Assembly (NCBI GenBank): GCA_000310025.1
Contig: FN649729.1
Location: forward strand, 4,839,915 to 4,854,085
Source: Ectocarpus siliculosus
Taxonomy: Eukaryota > Sar > Phaeophyceae > Ectocarpales > Ectocarpaceae
DNA: 14,171 nt
Reading direction: 5' to 3'
Under the pieces are notes generated by a model. The model did no database searches and was not told where the DNA came from. It saw nothing but the letters and a program-made list of their open reading frames with translations. Position 1 is the first letter of the stretch; each line of letters starts with the position of its first letter. Position numbers and translations under genes: made by a program. Shown piece after piece: positions 1 to 9,353 of the stretch.

Positions 1-2
1 AG

Positions 3-481
3 TACGTACAGGTGCAAGCTGCGACCGCGGGCCAGGACCAGACTCAGTCGGGGTCGCAGGTGCTCTACCAGCCCGCTATATCGGCGCTCCAGTCCGCTCA
101 GCCCCAACAGCAGCAGGCGCTGTACACAACGACTGCCACCACCCCGCAGCAGACTCAGCAGCAGCAGCAGCCACAGCAGCAACCCGCGGCGATGCCGACC
201 CACGCCCCGCAGCAGCAGGCCCCGGCGGGGGTTCCCCAGCAGCCGCCGCAGGGGTATCAGTCAACCCAGCAGCCGCAGCAGCAGCCGCAGCAGCAGCTGC
301 AGCAGACGACGCTGTTCTCCACAACGGCCCCCACTGGGCTGTCCACGGGTCAGGTAGTCTCGATGGCGCCACCGCCGGCCCAGCAGGTGATCATCCCTGG
401 CCAACAGCCGCAGCAGCAGCAGCAGCAGCAACAACAGCAGCAGCAGCAACAGCAGACGGTCTACCGGCCTCCCACCCAGGG

Positions 482-522
<41 letters not shown>

Positions 523-731
523 CCGCTCCTCCTCAGGGGGGCAGTGTGCAGGCGTCCTCCCCGCAGCACAAGCCCATCCAGCAAGGCTACCAGCAGCAGC
601 AGCAGCAACCGCCGCAGTCCTCGCCCTCCCTGACGAGCTCTTCCCCGCCCCAGAGCGTGCCGCCCTCCGGTTCCCAGCAGCCGCCGCAGCCGCAGCAGCA
701 GCCGCCGCCGCACATCCCGCAGTACCTGCAG

Positions 732-763
<32 letters not shown>

Positions 764-2638
764 GGCTCCGCCGACGGTGGACTACTCCCGCCCTCCTCCG
801 CAGCAGCAGCAAGACCAGCCCCTCGCCGCCGCGTCCGCATCCGCGTCCGGGGGCACCGCGGGTTCATCGGACCCTTCCATGGAAGTACGCATCCCGGAGG
901 CCTCGGTGAGTTGGTTGCACATCGAGGGCTTTGGGGCGGGGGTACTCGTGTTTTGTATGCCTTAGCGTTTAGACCACGCGACCTCGAGAGGACGGAGCAT
1001 GTTCAGCGGCTTTTTTTATATCGGTCGTCGTCGGTTGTTTTTGTCTCTTGTCCCTTTTGCCTCTCTCTTCACTCGTGTATCTTTATCTCTTTTCCTGTGT
1101 CTGTCTCTCGATTTTGTGTCTGACCGCTTGTGGCGTGCTCAGGTGGGGTACGTCTTTGGCAAGGGGGGCAACACCATCGCCGACGTAAAGTCCAAGGCTG
1201 GCGTCAACATCAGCACTGATGTGAGTCCGACCGCATACGAAGTGTTTTTAGTTTCATGCTTACCCCCTTTGTGCAGACGCAACACATCCTTGCAAATTTG
1301 CGTAGCGCCATCGTAGGCCCCTTTCCTGATTCACCTATCGAAACGACCGTGGTTTGCTTCGTGTTATTTTGTTGTCGCCGTTTTCTGTCAGAGTGGGGCC
1401 GGGGCGTGATTGATTGTGCTTTTCTTTCCCCGCTATTTTCTGTCTATTATAGAGCTCTCTTTGGCTGTGATGAAGCTGTCTGCTATCTTTTGGGGTCCAC
1501 AATATCTTTGCTGGACCACAGATGGTTGTGTAGCTGACGCGCGTCACGTCTGTCAAGTCTGTCTTAACTGTTGCACTTGAGCTCCTTCGCAAAAGCTCAA
1601 GTCCTGCACACCGAAAAATATCGAAAGTTAGCGACCAAGCGTATGTATGTATTGCCGTCCTACCTAAAAAGAACATGGCACCATTGATGGACGCGCCCGC
1701 CTTTGTTTCCTTATTGTAGCTTCAGCAAAACGTTGAGGGATCGTCGGGCTGTTTTACCATCTTGCCAGCTACCGTCAAAGGCGTATTTTGCTGTCCTGAC
1801 GAGACTTGCTTTCTTCGTACCGCTCGTGCCTCGCCGTCGCTTTTTTTTTTCTGTTGCGGGGGCCCGTCGGTATTGCGGGGATGTGCGCGACCCATCCCCG
1901 GGGTTTAGAGCACCGTGGACGGGACGAACTCGCGGCTGCTGCACGTGACCGGCAAGATGTCTGCCATCCAGCACGCCATCACCCTCCTCAACGATCTCGT
2001 CGTCAAGTGAGCGAGAGATTATGTGTCGTGTCGTGTCGTGTCGCACCGAGTTGTTGTTAACTAGGATCGTCTTGGATATAAGAAACATTGTGGCGCGGAC
2101 CGGCTGAGCGCCAGAAGACAGGCACCACAGCAGTATACGCAAACAAATCCTCATGGGTTTCCCTTGTGTCACGGTCTTCGGGCACGGTTGACGCAGGGGT
2201 GCATGTTCGTGTCTCGATGTCGTCTTTGTAACCCTGTGGCATGAATGTCTGCCTACGCCACTCGCCTCTCTCAGTATTTACGTGGATGTCAGGCAGCGTC
2301 TCTGGCTGAAAATATCGAAGTTGCGCCGCCACTGGCATTAGCTTTACGGCGGTTGCCTTGCGTTTTTTCCCTTTCGATCACGTGCTTTCGGCATGCTAGG
2401 TTCCCGCGTTGTAGTCTCGCCCTCCCTTGAGCACCTCCTTGACCTTGATAAGCTTTTTTGCCTGACGTACTTTGGTTGTACCCTCAGGTGGCAATCTCTC
2501 CCCCCCAAGCGGACCAACGCCACCAACAAGCAGGTCGGAGGCGGTGGAGGTGCCCAAGGAGGTGGCTTCCGCGGGGGTTCCCGTGGGGGGGACAGGAACG
2601 GTGGGGCGGGAGGGGGCACGGGCGGGGGGCGCTACTAG
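3..2638 (+). CDS. Gln-rich KH-domain RNA-binding protein with RGG tail (5' partial)
   Basis: Four exons: 3-905, 1143-1220, 1909-2006 and 2488-2638 (TAG stop). The 5' end lies outside the window. The phases join cleanly (0, 0, then AA|G making Lys). The visible protein is 409 residues. Residues 1 to about 290 are low-complexity Q/P/A/S sequence with runs of up to 13 Gln. A type I KH domain spans about 293-360: MEVRIPEAS, then VGYVFGKGGNTIADVKSKAG with the GxxG loop GKGG at 307-310, then VNISTD, then a strand and helix (RLLHVTGKMSAIQHAITLL). The tail (about 376-409) is Gly/Arg-rich (GGFRGGSRGGDRNGG), an RGG box. KH GxxG loops bind single-stranded RNA or DNA, RGG boxes add RNA or protein contacts, and polyQ suggests granule-type assembly; these roles are family knowledge. 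Further KH domains may lie upstream, as in PCBP/Nova-like proteins. The three introns of 237, 688 and 481 bases have GTGAGT or GTGAGC donors. The call is firm; the exact ortholog is not known. Confidence 0.9.
409..521 (+). repeat. CAG/CAA trinucleotide tracts encoding polyglutamine
   Basis: Two close polyglutamine tracts lie in exon 1 of the KH gene. The first (about 409-455) mixes CAG and CAA. The second (483-521) is 13 pure CAG codons in frame, the longest uninterrupted run. Further shorter tracts occur near 156-182, 277-305, 592-608 and 727-764. Pure CAG runs are the ones most prone to length change, so allele length may vary. On the opposite strand the same bases give long Leu or Ala open frames that are shadows. 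Confidence 0.9.
1221..1908 (+). other. Intron 2 of the KH gene
   Basis: This intron runs from donor GTGAGT at 1221 to acceptor TTTAG ending at 1908, where the KH frame resumes in phase 0. It interrupts the KH domain just after VNISTD. It is T-rich, including a T run near 1842-1851. I see no further exon or element in it. A small antisense open frame at 1335-1676 has no recognisable domain. Confidence 0.75.
2007..2487 (+). other. Intron 3 of the KH gene, donor overlaps a stop codon
   Basis: Donor GTGAGC begins at 2007 and acceptor CCCTCAG ends at 2487. The intron opens near a short pentamer array, GTGTC x4, at 2023-2042. If it is not spliced, the reading frame continues AAG TGA, so the protein would stop right after the KH domain. 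Spliced, the same Lys codon is rebuilt as AA|G and the RGG tail follows. Nothing else recognisable lies inside. Confidence 0.75.
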
Positions 2639-4779
2639 TAGGGTGCAGTGCTTGGCTGGTCTCAACGGTCGTTTCCCGTTGATCGGTTGATTACTGTGTA
2701 CGAGAGGAGGGAGACATGTTTGGGTCACGGAGGGATCTGATGGAATGGATCGCTTGTTGTCGACGGTGCAGAGGAGAGGGTCCGCTAAGACGTGTTTCAC
2801 GACGCGCGAAAGTTGCCTATCCTTCCTTGCCTGTTCCGCCGTGTGCGGTGAGCCGTGTGCGGTGAGAGCGAAGCGATGCTAGTGATCTCACGCTACAGCA
2901 GTGGGTTGAGTTGAGTTGACGAATGGCCCGGTTGCGGTGGTTGCTCTTGTAGCGGAGCGGACGCACGGTCTCGTAGATCCTCGTAGATCCTCATTTTCAG
3001 TACTCACTAGTTGCCACAGACGACAGGAAAATCTGCCTTGGAAACCGTGCTGAGTTTTCTGTCTGGATGTGGCGCTTTTAGGAGGTGGGTGTAGCGGAGG
3101 GGTTTGCACAGGCTCCTTTTTTTTTTTTTTGCTGTACCGTTATTTTCTGCTGTCTTGAGTGCGAAAAGGAGGGGTCGGGAGATTCCAATCAAAGGGAGGG
3201 AATCGACGGAAACAAGTCGCGGGGGCACATGGGGGTGGATTTACGTTGGGAGAGGTTTGAAAGGCGTTTGTTTAAAATATGCATACCGGTATCGTGCGCT
3301 CCACCTGTCCGGGGAGATGTTTATTTGGATATCTTTGTTTTACCAGCCTGTGTGTTTTTCAAGCGTTGTGAAACTAATACGTTTGCGGTGGGGAGTGCGG
3401 CCCCGTGAATGCCCTTGGGGTACTATGCATGCTGCGGTGCGAGTCGGAATTCCAACATATTTTGTGGATGAGCTCGCAGTTTGTTAAGCATCGTTGGGGG
3501 CCGCAAGGTGGACGAACGCCCAATCTGTTGCGATTGCGGGGGCATACATAGCAGTGGCATCAAGAACAAGGTGTGTGTGGGACTGGTTGCCGCAGCGGCA
3601 GGCGATACAGCAGTCACGTGGCGGATGCGCGTGCGTACTGTACCCAGGAAGCCCCGATGGATCTTTGCGCGGTAAATTTGGGGCTTGACAAGATGAAAGG
3701 AAGTGGGGCCACGGGTACAGTTTTAATGCTCCCTGCCGGTGGGGAGTGCAGTGGTACCGGGCGTTTTCGTTTTCGTTTGGAATCGAAAAAAAGTGAGAAA
3801 ATGTGGTGAAAAAGATTCTAGCTGACGAGAAGCAAACGAGGGCTTCACGATAATGAGTACGGGCATGCCGTGTTGACTAGGATTTGGAGGTTGATCGTGT
3901 GGGGTAGTAATGAAAAATTATGAGTATTTTTTTTTGTTTAGAGCAGAGTTGCATCTGGAGGACAATTGCCTCTTGTGGTTTTTCTAAGGTGTACCAGTTG
4001 CGAGGCAAGTAAGTTGTCCTGGTGGCTTTCAACCACCGAGGATCTGCAAAGAAGAATGAATAAAGGAATTAAGAATGTCCCCAGCGGCCGGGATAGAGCA
4101 TGAGAGGGATGAGGACATGGAGGAGGGCGGACGCTTTGACTAGCTCACTTGTTCTGTCTTTCGGCAGGAGTGGCTAGAATGGAACGATTGGATAGAGCAA
4201 TAAAGGACTTGAAAGGGAATATGAAGATGGCCGACGACTATGGCGGTTGGCACGAGTCAAGCCAACCGCGGTCGATTGGGTGGTGCTGCTACGTGCTGCG
4301 GGGACAGGGACTGCTCCCTTGCAAGCGTGTTTGGAGATTTCGTCTCCTCGATGCGGATATGACTGACGTCCGTTCATTGGCCGGTCGGTTACTACGCTGG
4401 TCGACGCCATTTGAACAATCGCGCACACTACATCTCGGAGCCAAGAAAAGCGGACACAAGACTAAAGTCACGTCAATCAGCTGGGGTTGTGCGCCGGCTG
4501 GCACGTGATTCTTGAAACACCGTAGTAAAGCGTGTATATGGTTGCTGTGTTGTGCGGCCGCCTTTTGCAAGAACTCTGAAATACGGCGACTTGGTTATTC
4601 TTTCCAGTCATCTTCCTTCTGCGAGAAAAGACTCCCACTAGCTACATAGATAGCTCGTTGGGCCTCACACCCATCGGTGGTGACCAAAACAAACCCGCGT
4701 AGACGGAAGTCAAAACGTCGTCGACAACAACAACAGAGGCAACGTGAACACAACGAGAGCCGGCCGTACACGACGACAA
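2639..4779. other. Convergent intergenic region holding both 3' UTRs
   Basis: This stretch separates the stop of the KH gene from the stop of the opposite-strand Nth-like gene, so it should contain both 3' UTRs. No convincing gene was found. It holds a 14-bp tandem duplication (GCCGTGTGCGGTGA at 2838-2851 and 2852-2865), a 10-bp duplication at 2971-2990, and a T run at about 3117-3130. Two AATAAA hexamers on the + strand (4059-4064 and 4199-4204) could be distal polyadenylation signals for the KH gene. Open frames here (for example 4149-4508 +) have no domain and look random. Confidence 0.6.
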
Positions 4780-5333
4780 TCAGACATCAGTGTCATCCTT
4801 GTTCTCTAGAGCTTCCTTTTTTCTCCGTTCCGTGAGAGGGGCGTCTTCGTCTACTAGCGCAATGTCGTTTTTCACAGGCTCGGGCCCGGTGACGCCTTGA
4901 TCTGCCCCCTGCTTGCCGTCCTCTCCGTCTTGATCCTCGATCCTCTTGCGCTGTGTTGTTGGTTCCTCGTCCTTGATCCTCTCGCCGTGGCTTGGTCCTT
5001 TGTCGTCACCCCCGTCTCTGTCGGTGCTGTCCCCGTCAACACCGCCGGTCAAGTCCACAAGCTGGCGCCCGCTCTCTGTCTGCATGCCCCCACTTGGTAA
5101 TCTTCTTCTCTCGCCGCCCGTTTCGTCGTCATCGTCCACACCTTCGCCGCCGACACCAAGTCTGCTACCGTCACCGCCGTCACCAACGCTACCGCCGCCG
5201 CCGCCGCCGCTGCTTCCATCACCAACACCATCGCCGCCACAACCACCACCGCCGCCGTCGCCTTCGACCCCATCCACGTCGCCATCACGATCACCACCAC
5301 CCGCCACCGCTCCCGCTTCGGGCGAAGATGCCT

Positions 5334-5365
<32 letters not shown>

Positions 5366-8300
5366 TTGTCGTCCTTGTCCCAGGAATCGAAAACGTTGAG
5401 CAGGATTTCCACGAGGGCGGGACCGACGCCCGGGAGGGCCAGCAGCTCCGCCCTGCGCCTAGGGACCACGCCGCGGTGACGCCGCACGATGATGCTGGCC
5501 GACTCTCGGATGTGTTTCGCCTTCGCCTGCGGCACATTATTGGACGGGACGGGACGGGACGGGACGAGACAAATTTGGATGGAATGGGACGAGACGGGAT
5601 TGGATGAGACGGAATGACGCGGGGCGGGGTGGGACGGGATGGGGCGGGGTGGAAAGAAAAATTGAACAATCTTTGTTCGGTTTTTCAAAACTGAATAAAA
5701 AACAAAACACACAAAACAAACTAGACTACAGTGTTCGTTCTCCCCCAAAAGTAAAGCGAACAAGACAAGGTGCACGGAACGGGGTGCGTTCTGGTGCGCA
5801 AGCCCACCTTGCTTCTCAAGGTGATCAACGTCGCGGCGGGACTCGTAACGCCCATGAAGGGCACAATTTCTCAACATCTATCTTCGAGGCTTCGCCAATA
5901 ACAGGCGAAGGCGAAGTACCGCAGGAGGGGAGGGTAGATATAGGCTCTTCTGTGTGACCACGGGTCGGAATAAACGGCACCAGTGCTGTGAGCGCTGATT
6001 TGAAGTGAAGAACAAAAATAAATAAATAAAATAAATAACAATGGATAATACATACACAACCCTACATTACATGTACTACCTTGTTCCAATGTACGTGGCG
6101 CAGAACGTCTGCAAGGTCGTCCTGCCCTACTTCCGCCATCTCCGCCGCCGTCAGCCCCCCGCTCCGCGCTCGAAGTCGCGACAGACCCTCGTCAACCTGC
6201 AACAGTGTGATGAGTTGATCGTGTCCCAATCGCGCGTTCAGGAGGCAGTGGTTGAACATCAAGACACGGGGCGGTGCTATAGTGTACAGTAATGTAGTGG
6301 CCACTTCCCGCCCAGCAAAGAGACCAAACCAGCTTCCTTTTCCAAGGACGCCGCAGGAACTGGGGTGCAACGCCCGGCTCTCGGCGCGGCGCGACATTTG
6401 CTCCTCGGCCCGGTTTCCTCGTCGTACAGAAGCGACGAGGAGGGAGAGCGATACACACAGCGGACCAGGGTCCCCCTGACTCGAGACCACACGCGTGTCT
6501 GTTTCGGAGAGGGCTTCGCGAGACTGCTGTTGCGTCGCGAAGAAATAAAGCAGCGCGCTTGGTCCACCAGTGATTGATCGCTACACTCAGTCGCGAAATC
6601 TACGCCGCGCAAGGGAAATCGCAACAGCATCGCCCCCCCCTTCGCCTTGCCCGCATGTGGCGGCTAAGGTCCGTCTTGTACGGCAGCAGAGGGCCAATGA
6701 CGCACGTCTACGAGCAAACTGTAACACTGTTAAATACGACAAGCTGGAAGGAGGGCAGATCAAGGCGTCCCGCTCGTGGGACGTCGGAGGGAGACCCTCA
6801 CCCCCCCCCCCTGTAAGCTTCGAACCTACAGTAGTAACACGGCAACCAGAGAAACTCACGACTGAAACTTGCGCCCGGCTGGACAGAACAGCGCCCACCA
6901 GCACCTGAAACCGCTGGTCCTCCACGCAGGCGCCCCTGTAGTGCGTGTTCGTTGCCGTCACAATGTGTGCCCCCAGGTAAGACCGATGAATTTGGGAGGG
7001 TTTGGGATGCTTTCGGCTGGCTCTGCAAAAACTTGTACGGTGGTACGCATACTTGGCTTGAGCCAAGCGCACAAGAACCGGAAGCACAACAATCTACGAA
7101 TATTTATGCGTTCAAAGAACACAGCCAACCTTCGAACAGGTGGTGTGTTGCCACAGGGGTTGAGCTTGCGATACACTTCGAAGTGTGTAACGCCTGCAGA
7201 CCCACCTGTCGGCCATGCCGCGCCAACGCTTCCGGAACACTCTCAGCTCCTCCGGGCTCAACTCGCCGACATTCTCGGCCTTGCAACCCTTCTTCTTCTC
7301 CGGCTTTTCGCCCGTCCGAGCGACGGTTGTCGGTGTTGCCACTGGACCAAGGAGGTTGGTTCATGCCGTAAGGGGAAGGGGGTCGCGAGGGGTGCTTGGG
7401 TTACGTGCCGTCGCCGGAGGCGGGGCGGGGTGGGGAGCACTCGTTCTGCCCTCCCCATTTACCGTGCTTCTGCTGTTGCTGCTACGACCGCCACCAGTAC
7501 TGCTAAGTTGCGATACCGAGAGGAGAGAGTCCCGCCACCAGCGAGCTTTGGGGTATGGCTGCCGACGAAAGAAGACGCGGATGGATGCCTCTCTTTTTCC
7601 ATCCCACGAAAGTCGGGGTTGTGTGGTGTGACAAGAGGCACCGGCCGTTAAAAATATCATTATCAACTGATAAGATTGTTGCTGTTAAGTTTCTCATGAA
7701 TGCAACACAGCAAACGATGTCACATTCATCGTGATCGATTTCGTAGCACAAAACAATACCGGTTTCAGTATATGTGATATGGTACACTAAACGCGGTATA
7801 ACAAGCTTTCAACTTTTGAAGAACAAAATTGCAGGAAAGGTATCTGGAACGATGGATGCGGTCATCTCAGGAAAAGTCCCGGAACGTTTCCAGATCAATG
7901 TTTGTGGTGTTATAGAACGGAATGTGATTCCCGGAACGTTTCCAGAACGTGTCCGGGTTGGTACTAAAGGTTCTTCGTAGTTTCGTCGGTAATGGACAAA
8001 AACGCTGGCCAGGCCGAGCGCACGCCCCCCGCCGGAGCTCACTCTGTTTCCTACCCAGCTCAACAATACAACAAGATTGTACAACATATTTTCTCATTTC
8101 TCTCAGAGTCAAATTCCTTTCGGCTGTACTCTAGACTCACGTCTACGGCATTGCACCTCCGCACTCCGCACACCTGTCAAGGAGGTGTGGCAACACGCTT
8201 CTGTTACCTTGCTTGCTCACTGCTGCTACCGTAGCACAGGTCACTTGAACAAATAGACTGCTGATTTGCTTCATCAGCCTATTATCTTGTTTTTAGTGAG

Positions 8301-9353
8301 GACTTCTTTTCAGCAGAGCTGACGTTCGCTGAAAATAACACACCGAGCATGCTACTAGCACAGGCGAACACCATCAGGGAACTGTTGTAGGCTACACAGG
8401 AGTCTCTGCAAACCCTGCCACTGATTTCATTATCACCGGCCTCTCAGGCGGCGGCAGCGGTGGTGGCGGCGGCGGCGGGCCCAGCCACGGCTCCAACGGA
8501 TCGGCGAGGTCGCGAGGCTCTGATTTGATTATCGCTAGGTTCTGGTGTTGGTTACCCATTATTGCGTCGAGGCCCCAGGCTCTGATGTCTGCCTACACGT
8601 TGTTTCGTCTACAATGTACAGAGCTGCAGGCGCAGGATAGGATTGGCAAACTTTCCCCGGCGCATAATATATGTACCATACCAGGACTGCTCTGTGGTAT
8701 GTCGCAATAGAATGCCGGGAATTCACACCAAACTTTTACGGTAGTTGGTTCTCGTTTGCAGTTTCAAGCTGTTTAGGGCAAAGGGCGAGCCCCACACGAT
8801 GGATGGATCCCCAACCGGACGTTGTGTTGATAATAAATTGTCATTTGTTCCATTCAGCAATAAATATCATCCCAGAGGACAAAAACAACTACATTTATAC
8901 ATTTACCTGCACCGAACAAATCCTCATCAATGCTGCATTCCAATGTGAAACATGGTTTTGATCGCGGCTGTTATCCTCAGCACTCTTGATTCTTGATTGT
9001 GTCATGTGTGTGTGTCTTTTTGTGTGTGTCTGTGTTTTCGCCCTACTTGAGCATGTTTATCGTGTTGCGTTGGTGTCGAAAATTTGAATTTCAAAAAAGC
9101 ATGCACACACGTCGACCCATTGCATATTACCATTTGTTACAGGGCTGCGACATGACTCACCACAGTCAGTATTCTTCTTCCTCTTAGCCCCGGGAGGCCG
9201 AGCGGCTAGTGTTGGTGGTTCGCTTGCCCCGCCCCCAAATGCGAAAGATGCAAAAGGGTTCATCTCATGACCATCATCGCTGCCGCCGCAGGTGATCTCA
9301 CTGCTGTCCATTGACATGAGAGTCGCAGAGAGAAAAACACAACTGGACAGCAA
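4780..9353 (-). CDS. Endonuclease III (Nth)-like HhH protein, degenerate active site, acidic tail
   Basis: Five minus-strand exons: 9353 or 9317 to 9161, 7341-7206, 6935-6860, 6196-6080 and 5526-4780. All junction phases match (1, 2, 0, 0). From the ATG at 9317 the protein is 410 residues (422 from 9353). Residues 99-212 follow the Nth family closely in order: RFQVLVGAVLSS (family: RYQVLLSLMLSSQTKD), then LSRLRARSGGLTAAEM, then DDLADVLRHVHWNK, then AKHIRESASIIVRRH, then RAELLALPGVGPALVEILL. Family members are bifunctional DNA glycosylase/AP lyases for oxidised pyrimidines. Here the lysine two residues after LPGVG is Ala199, the SSQTKD element reads SSRAQV, and the VDTHV aspartate and the CX6CX2CX5C cluster are absent. 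Residues 212-410 are Gly/Asp/Glu/Lys-rich and look disordered. The N-terminus (9161 exon) has a basic GAKRKKN stretch that could be a nuclear signal. Human NTH1 is 312 residues. Fold membership is fairly sure; activity is doubtful. The first exon is the least certain part. Confidence 0.8.
5527..6079 (-). other. Intron between exons 4 and 5 of the Nth-like gene
   Basis: Donor GTAGTAC begins at 6079 and acceptor GCCGCAG ends at 5527 on the minus strand. The intron separates the conserved HWNK from AKAKHIRES, a break that restores the Nth alignment without gap. Besides the pentamer array it contains an A/T-rich stretch (about 6007-6040), and nothing else recognisable. Confidence 0.75.
5542..5655 (+). 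repeat. Degenerate GGGAC/GGGAT pentamer array in an intron
   Basis: The array starts with four exact GGGAC units and decays into GGGAT, GAGAC and GGGGC variants. It lies inside the Nth-like gene intron (6079-5527). On the coding strand it reads CCCGTCCCGTCC and sits about 15 bases before the acceptor of the last exon, so it appears to supply the pyrimidine tract. Read through, it gives a Pro/Ser/Arg-rich peptide that is not expected to be made. Confidence 0.85.
6197..6859 (-). other. Intron between exons 3 and 4 of the Nth-like gene
   Basis: This runs from donor GTGAGT at 6859 to acceptor TTGCAG at 6197 on the minus strand. It includes a C run at about 6802-6811. Open frames on both strands here (for example 6570-6908 +) have no recognisable domain. 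No repeats or other genes were seen. Confidence 0.7.
7877..7946 (+). repeat. Short direct repeat with GGAACG core
   Basis: TCCCGGAACGTTTCCAGA occurs at 7877-7894 and exactly again at 7929-7946, 52 bases apart. Degenerate relatives (CTGGAACGATGG near 7845, CAGAACGTGTCCGGG near 7943) flank it. The core is nearly self-complementary. It could be a remnant of a mobile element's internal repeats or a protein-binding cluster; neither is shown. Confidence 0.6.
8448..8520. other. GC-rich island, possible cryptic exon
   Basis: A sharply GC-rich patch lies in A/T-richer surroundings. On the + strand it follows CTCTCAG and would encode Gly/Ser-rich sequence. On the minus strand it follows AATCAG and reads Pro-rich (PRDLADPLEPWLG then PPPPPPP), ending at a GTGATA donor. 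The minus reading does not keep phase between the neighbouring Nth-like exons, so constitutive inclusion would shift the frame. It is unresolved between an alternative exon, a relic and a simple repeat. Confidence 0.3.
9161..9353 (-). CDS. Proposed first coding exon of the Nth-like gene
   Basis: This minus-strand open frame contains an acidic/aromatic motif EMNPFASFAFGGG followed by basic GAKRKKNTD, and ends at a strong donor (TGTG|GTGAGT, intron from 9160). It leaves one base over, exactly what the next exon at 7341 needs to start in frame. The ATGs at 9353, 9317 and 9311 are all in frame. The bases just upstream of 9317 are pyrimidine-rich, leader-like sequence, so the 9317 or 9311 start is favoured. 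The joining intron is 1.8 kb. An alternative N-terminal exon lies at 7666-7405 with a weak donor; it also matches in phase but would leave an intron of only 63 bases. Confidence 0.55.

Larger units (their letters stand above)
7342..9160 (-). other. Long first intron of the Nth-like gene (proposed)
   Basis: About 1.8 kb, more A/T-rich than the exons, particularly 7650-7850 and 8860-8960. It contains a short repeated motif (CCCGGAACGTTTCCAG, twice, 7877-7946) and one isolated GC-rich island at about 8448-8520. No protein domain was recognised in any frame. If the first exon is wrong, this stretch is intergenic. Confidence 0.5.

Noticed and set aside
76-867. Long minus-strand open frames rich in Leu or Ala (76-372, 261-812, 391-867)
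   Set aside because: They are the antisense readings of CAG-rich exon 1; composition is explained by the repeat and no domain is present.
4149-4508. 119-codon + strand frame in the convergent intergenic region
   Set aside because: No domain, mixed composition, no splice or start context; length is within chance for GC-rich DNA.
4946-5479. Ser/Pro-rich + strand frame of 177 codons
   Set aside because: Antisense shadow of the acidic Gly/Asp tail of the Nth-like exon.
5049-5669. Alternative minus-strand frame of 206 codons overlapping the Nth-like last exon
   Set aside because: It lacks the LPGVG signature and crosses the intronic pentamer array; the other frame matches the family.
6869-7651. 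260-codon + strand frame
   Set aside because: Antisense to two Nth-like exons and introns; no recognisable domain.
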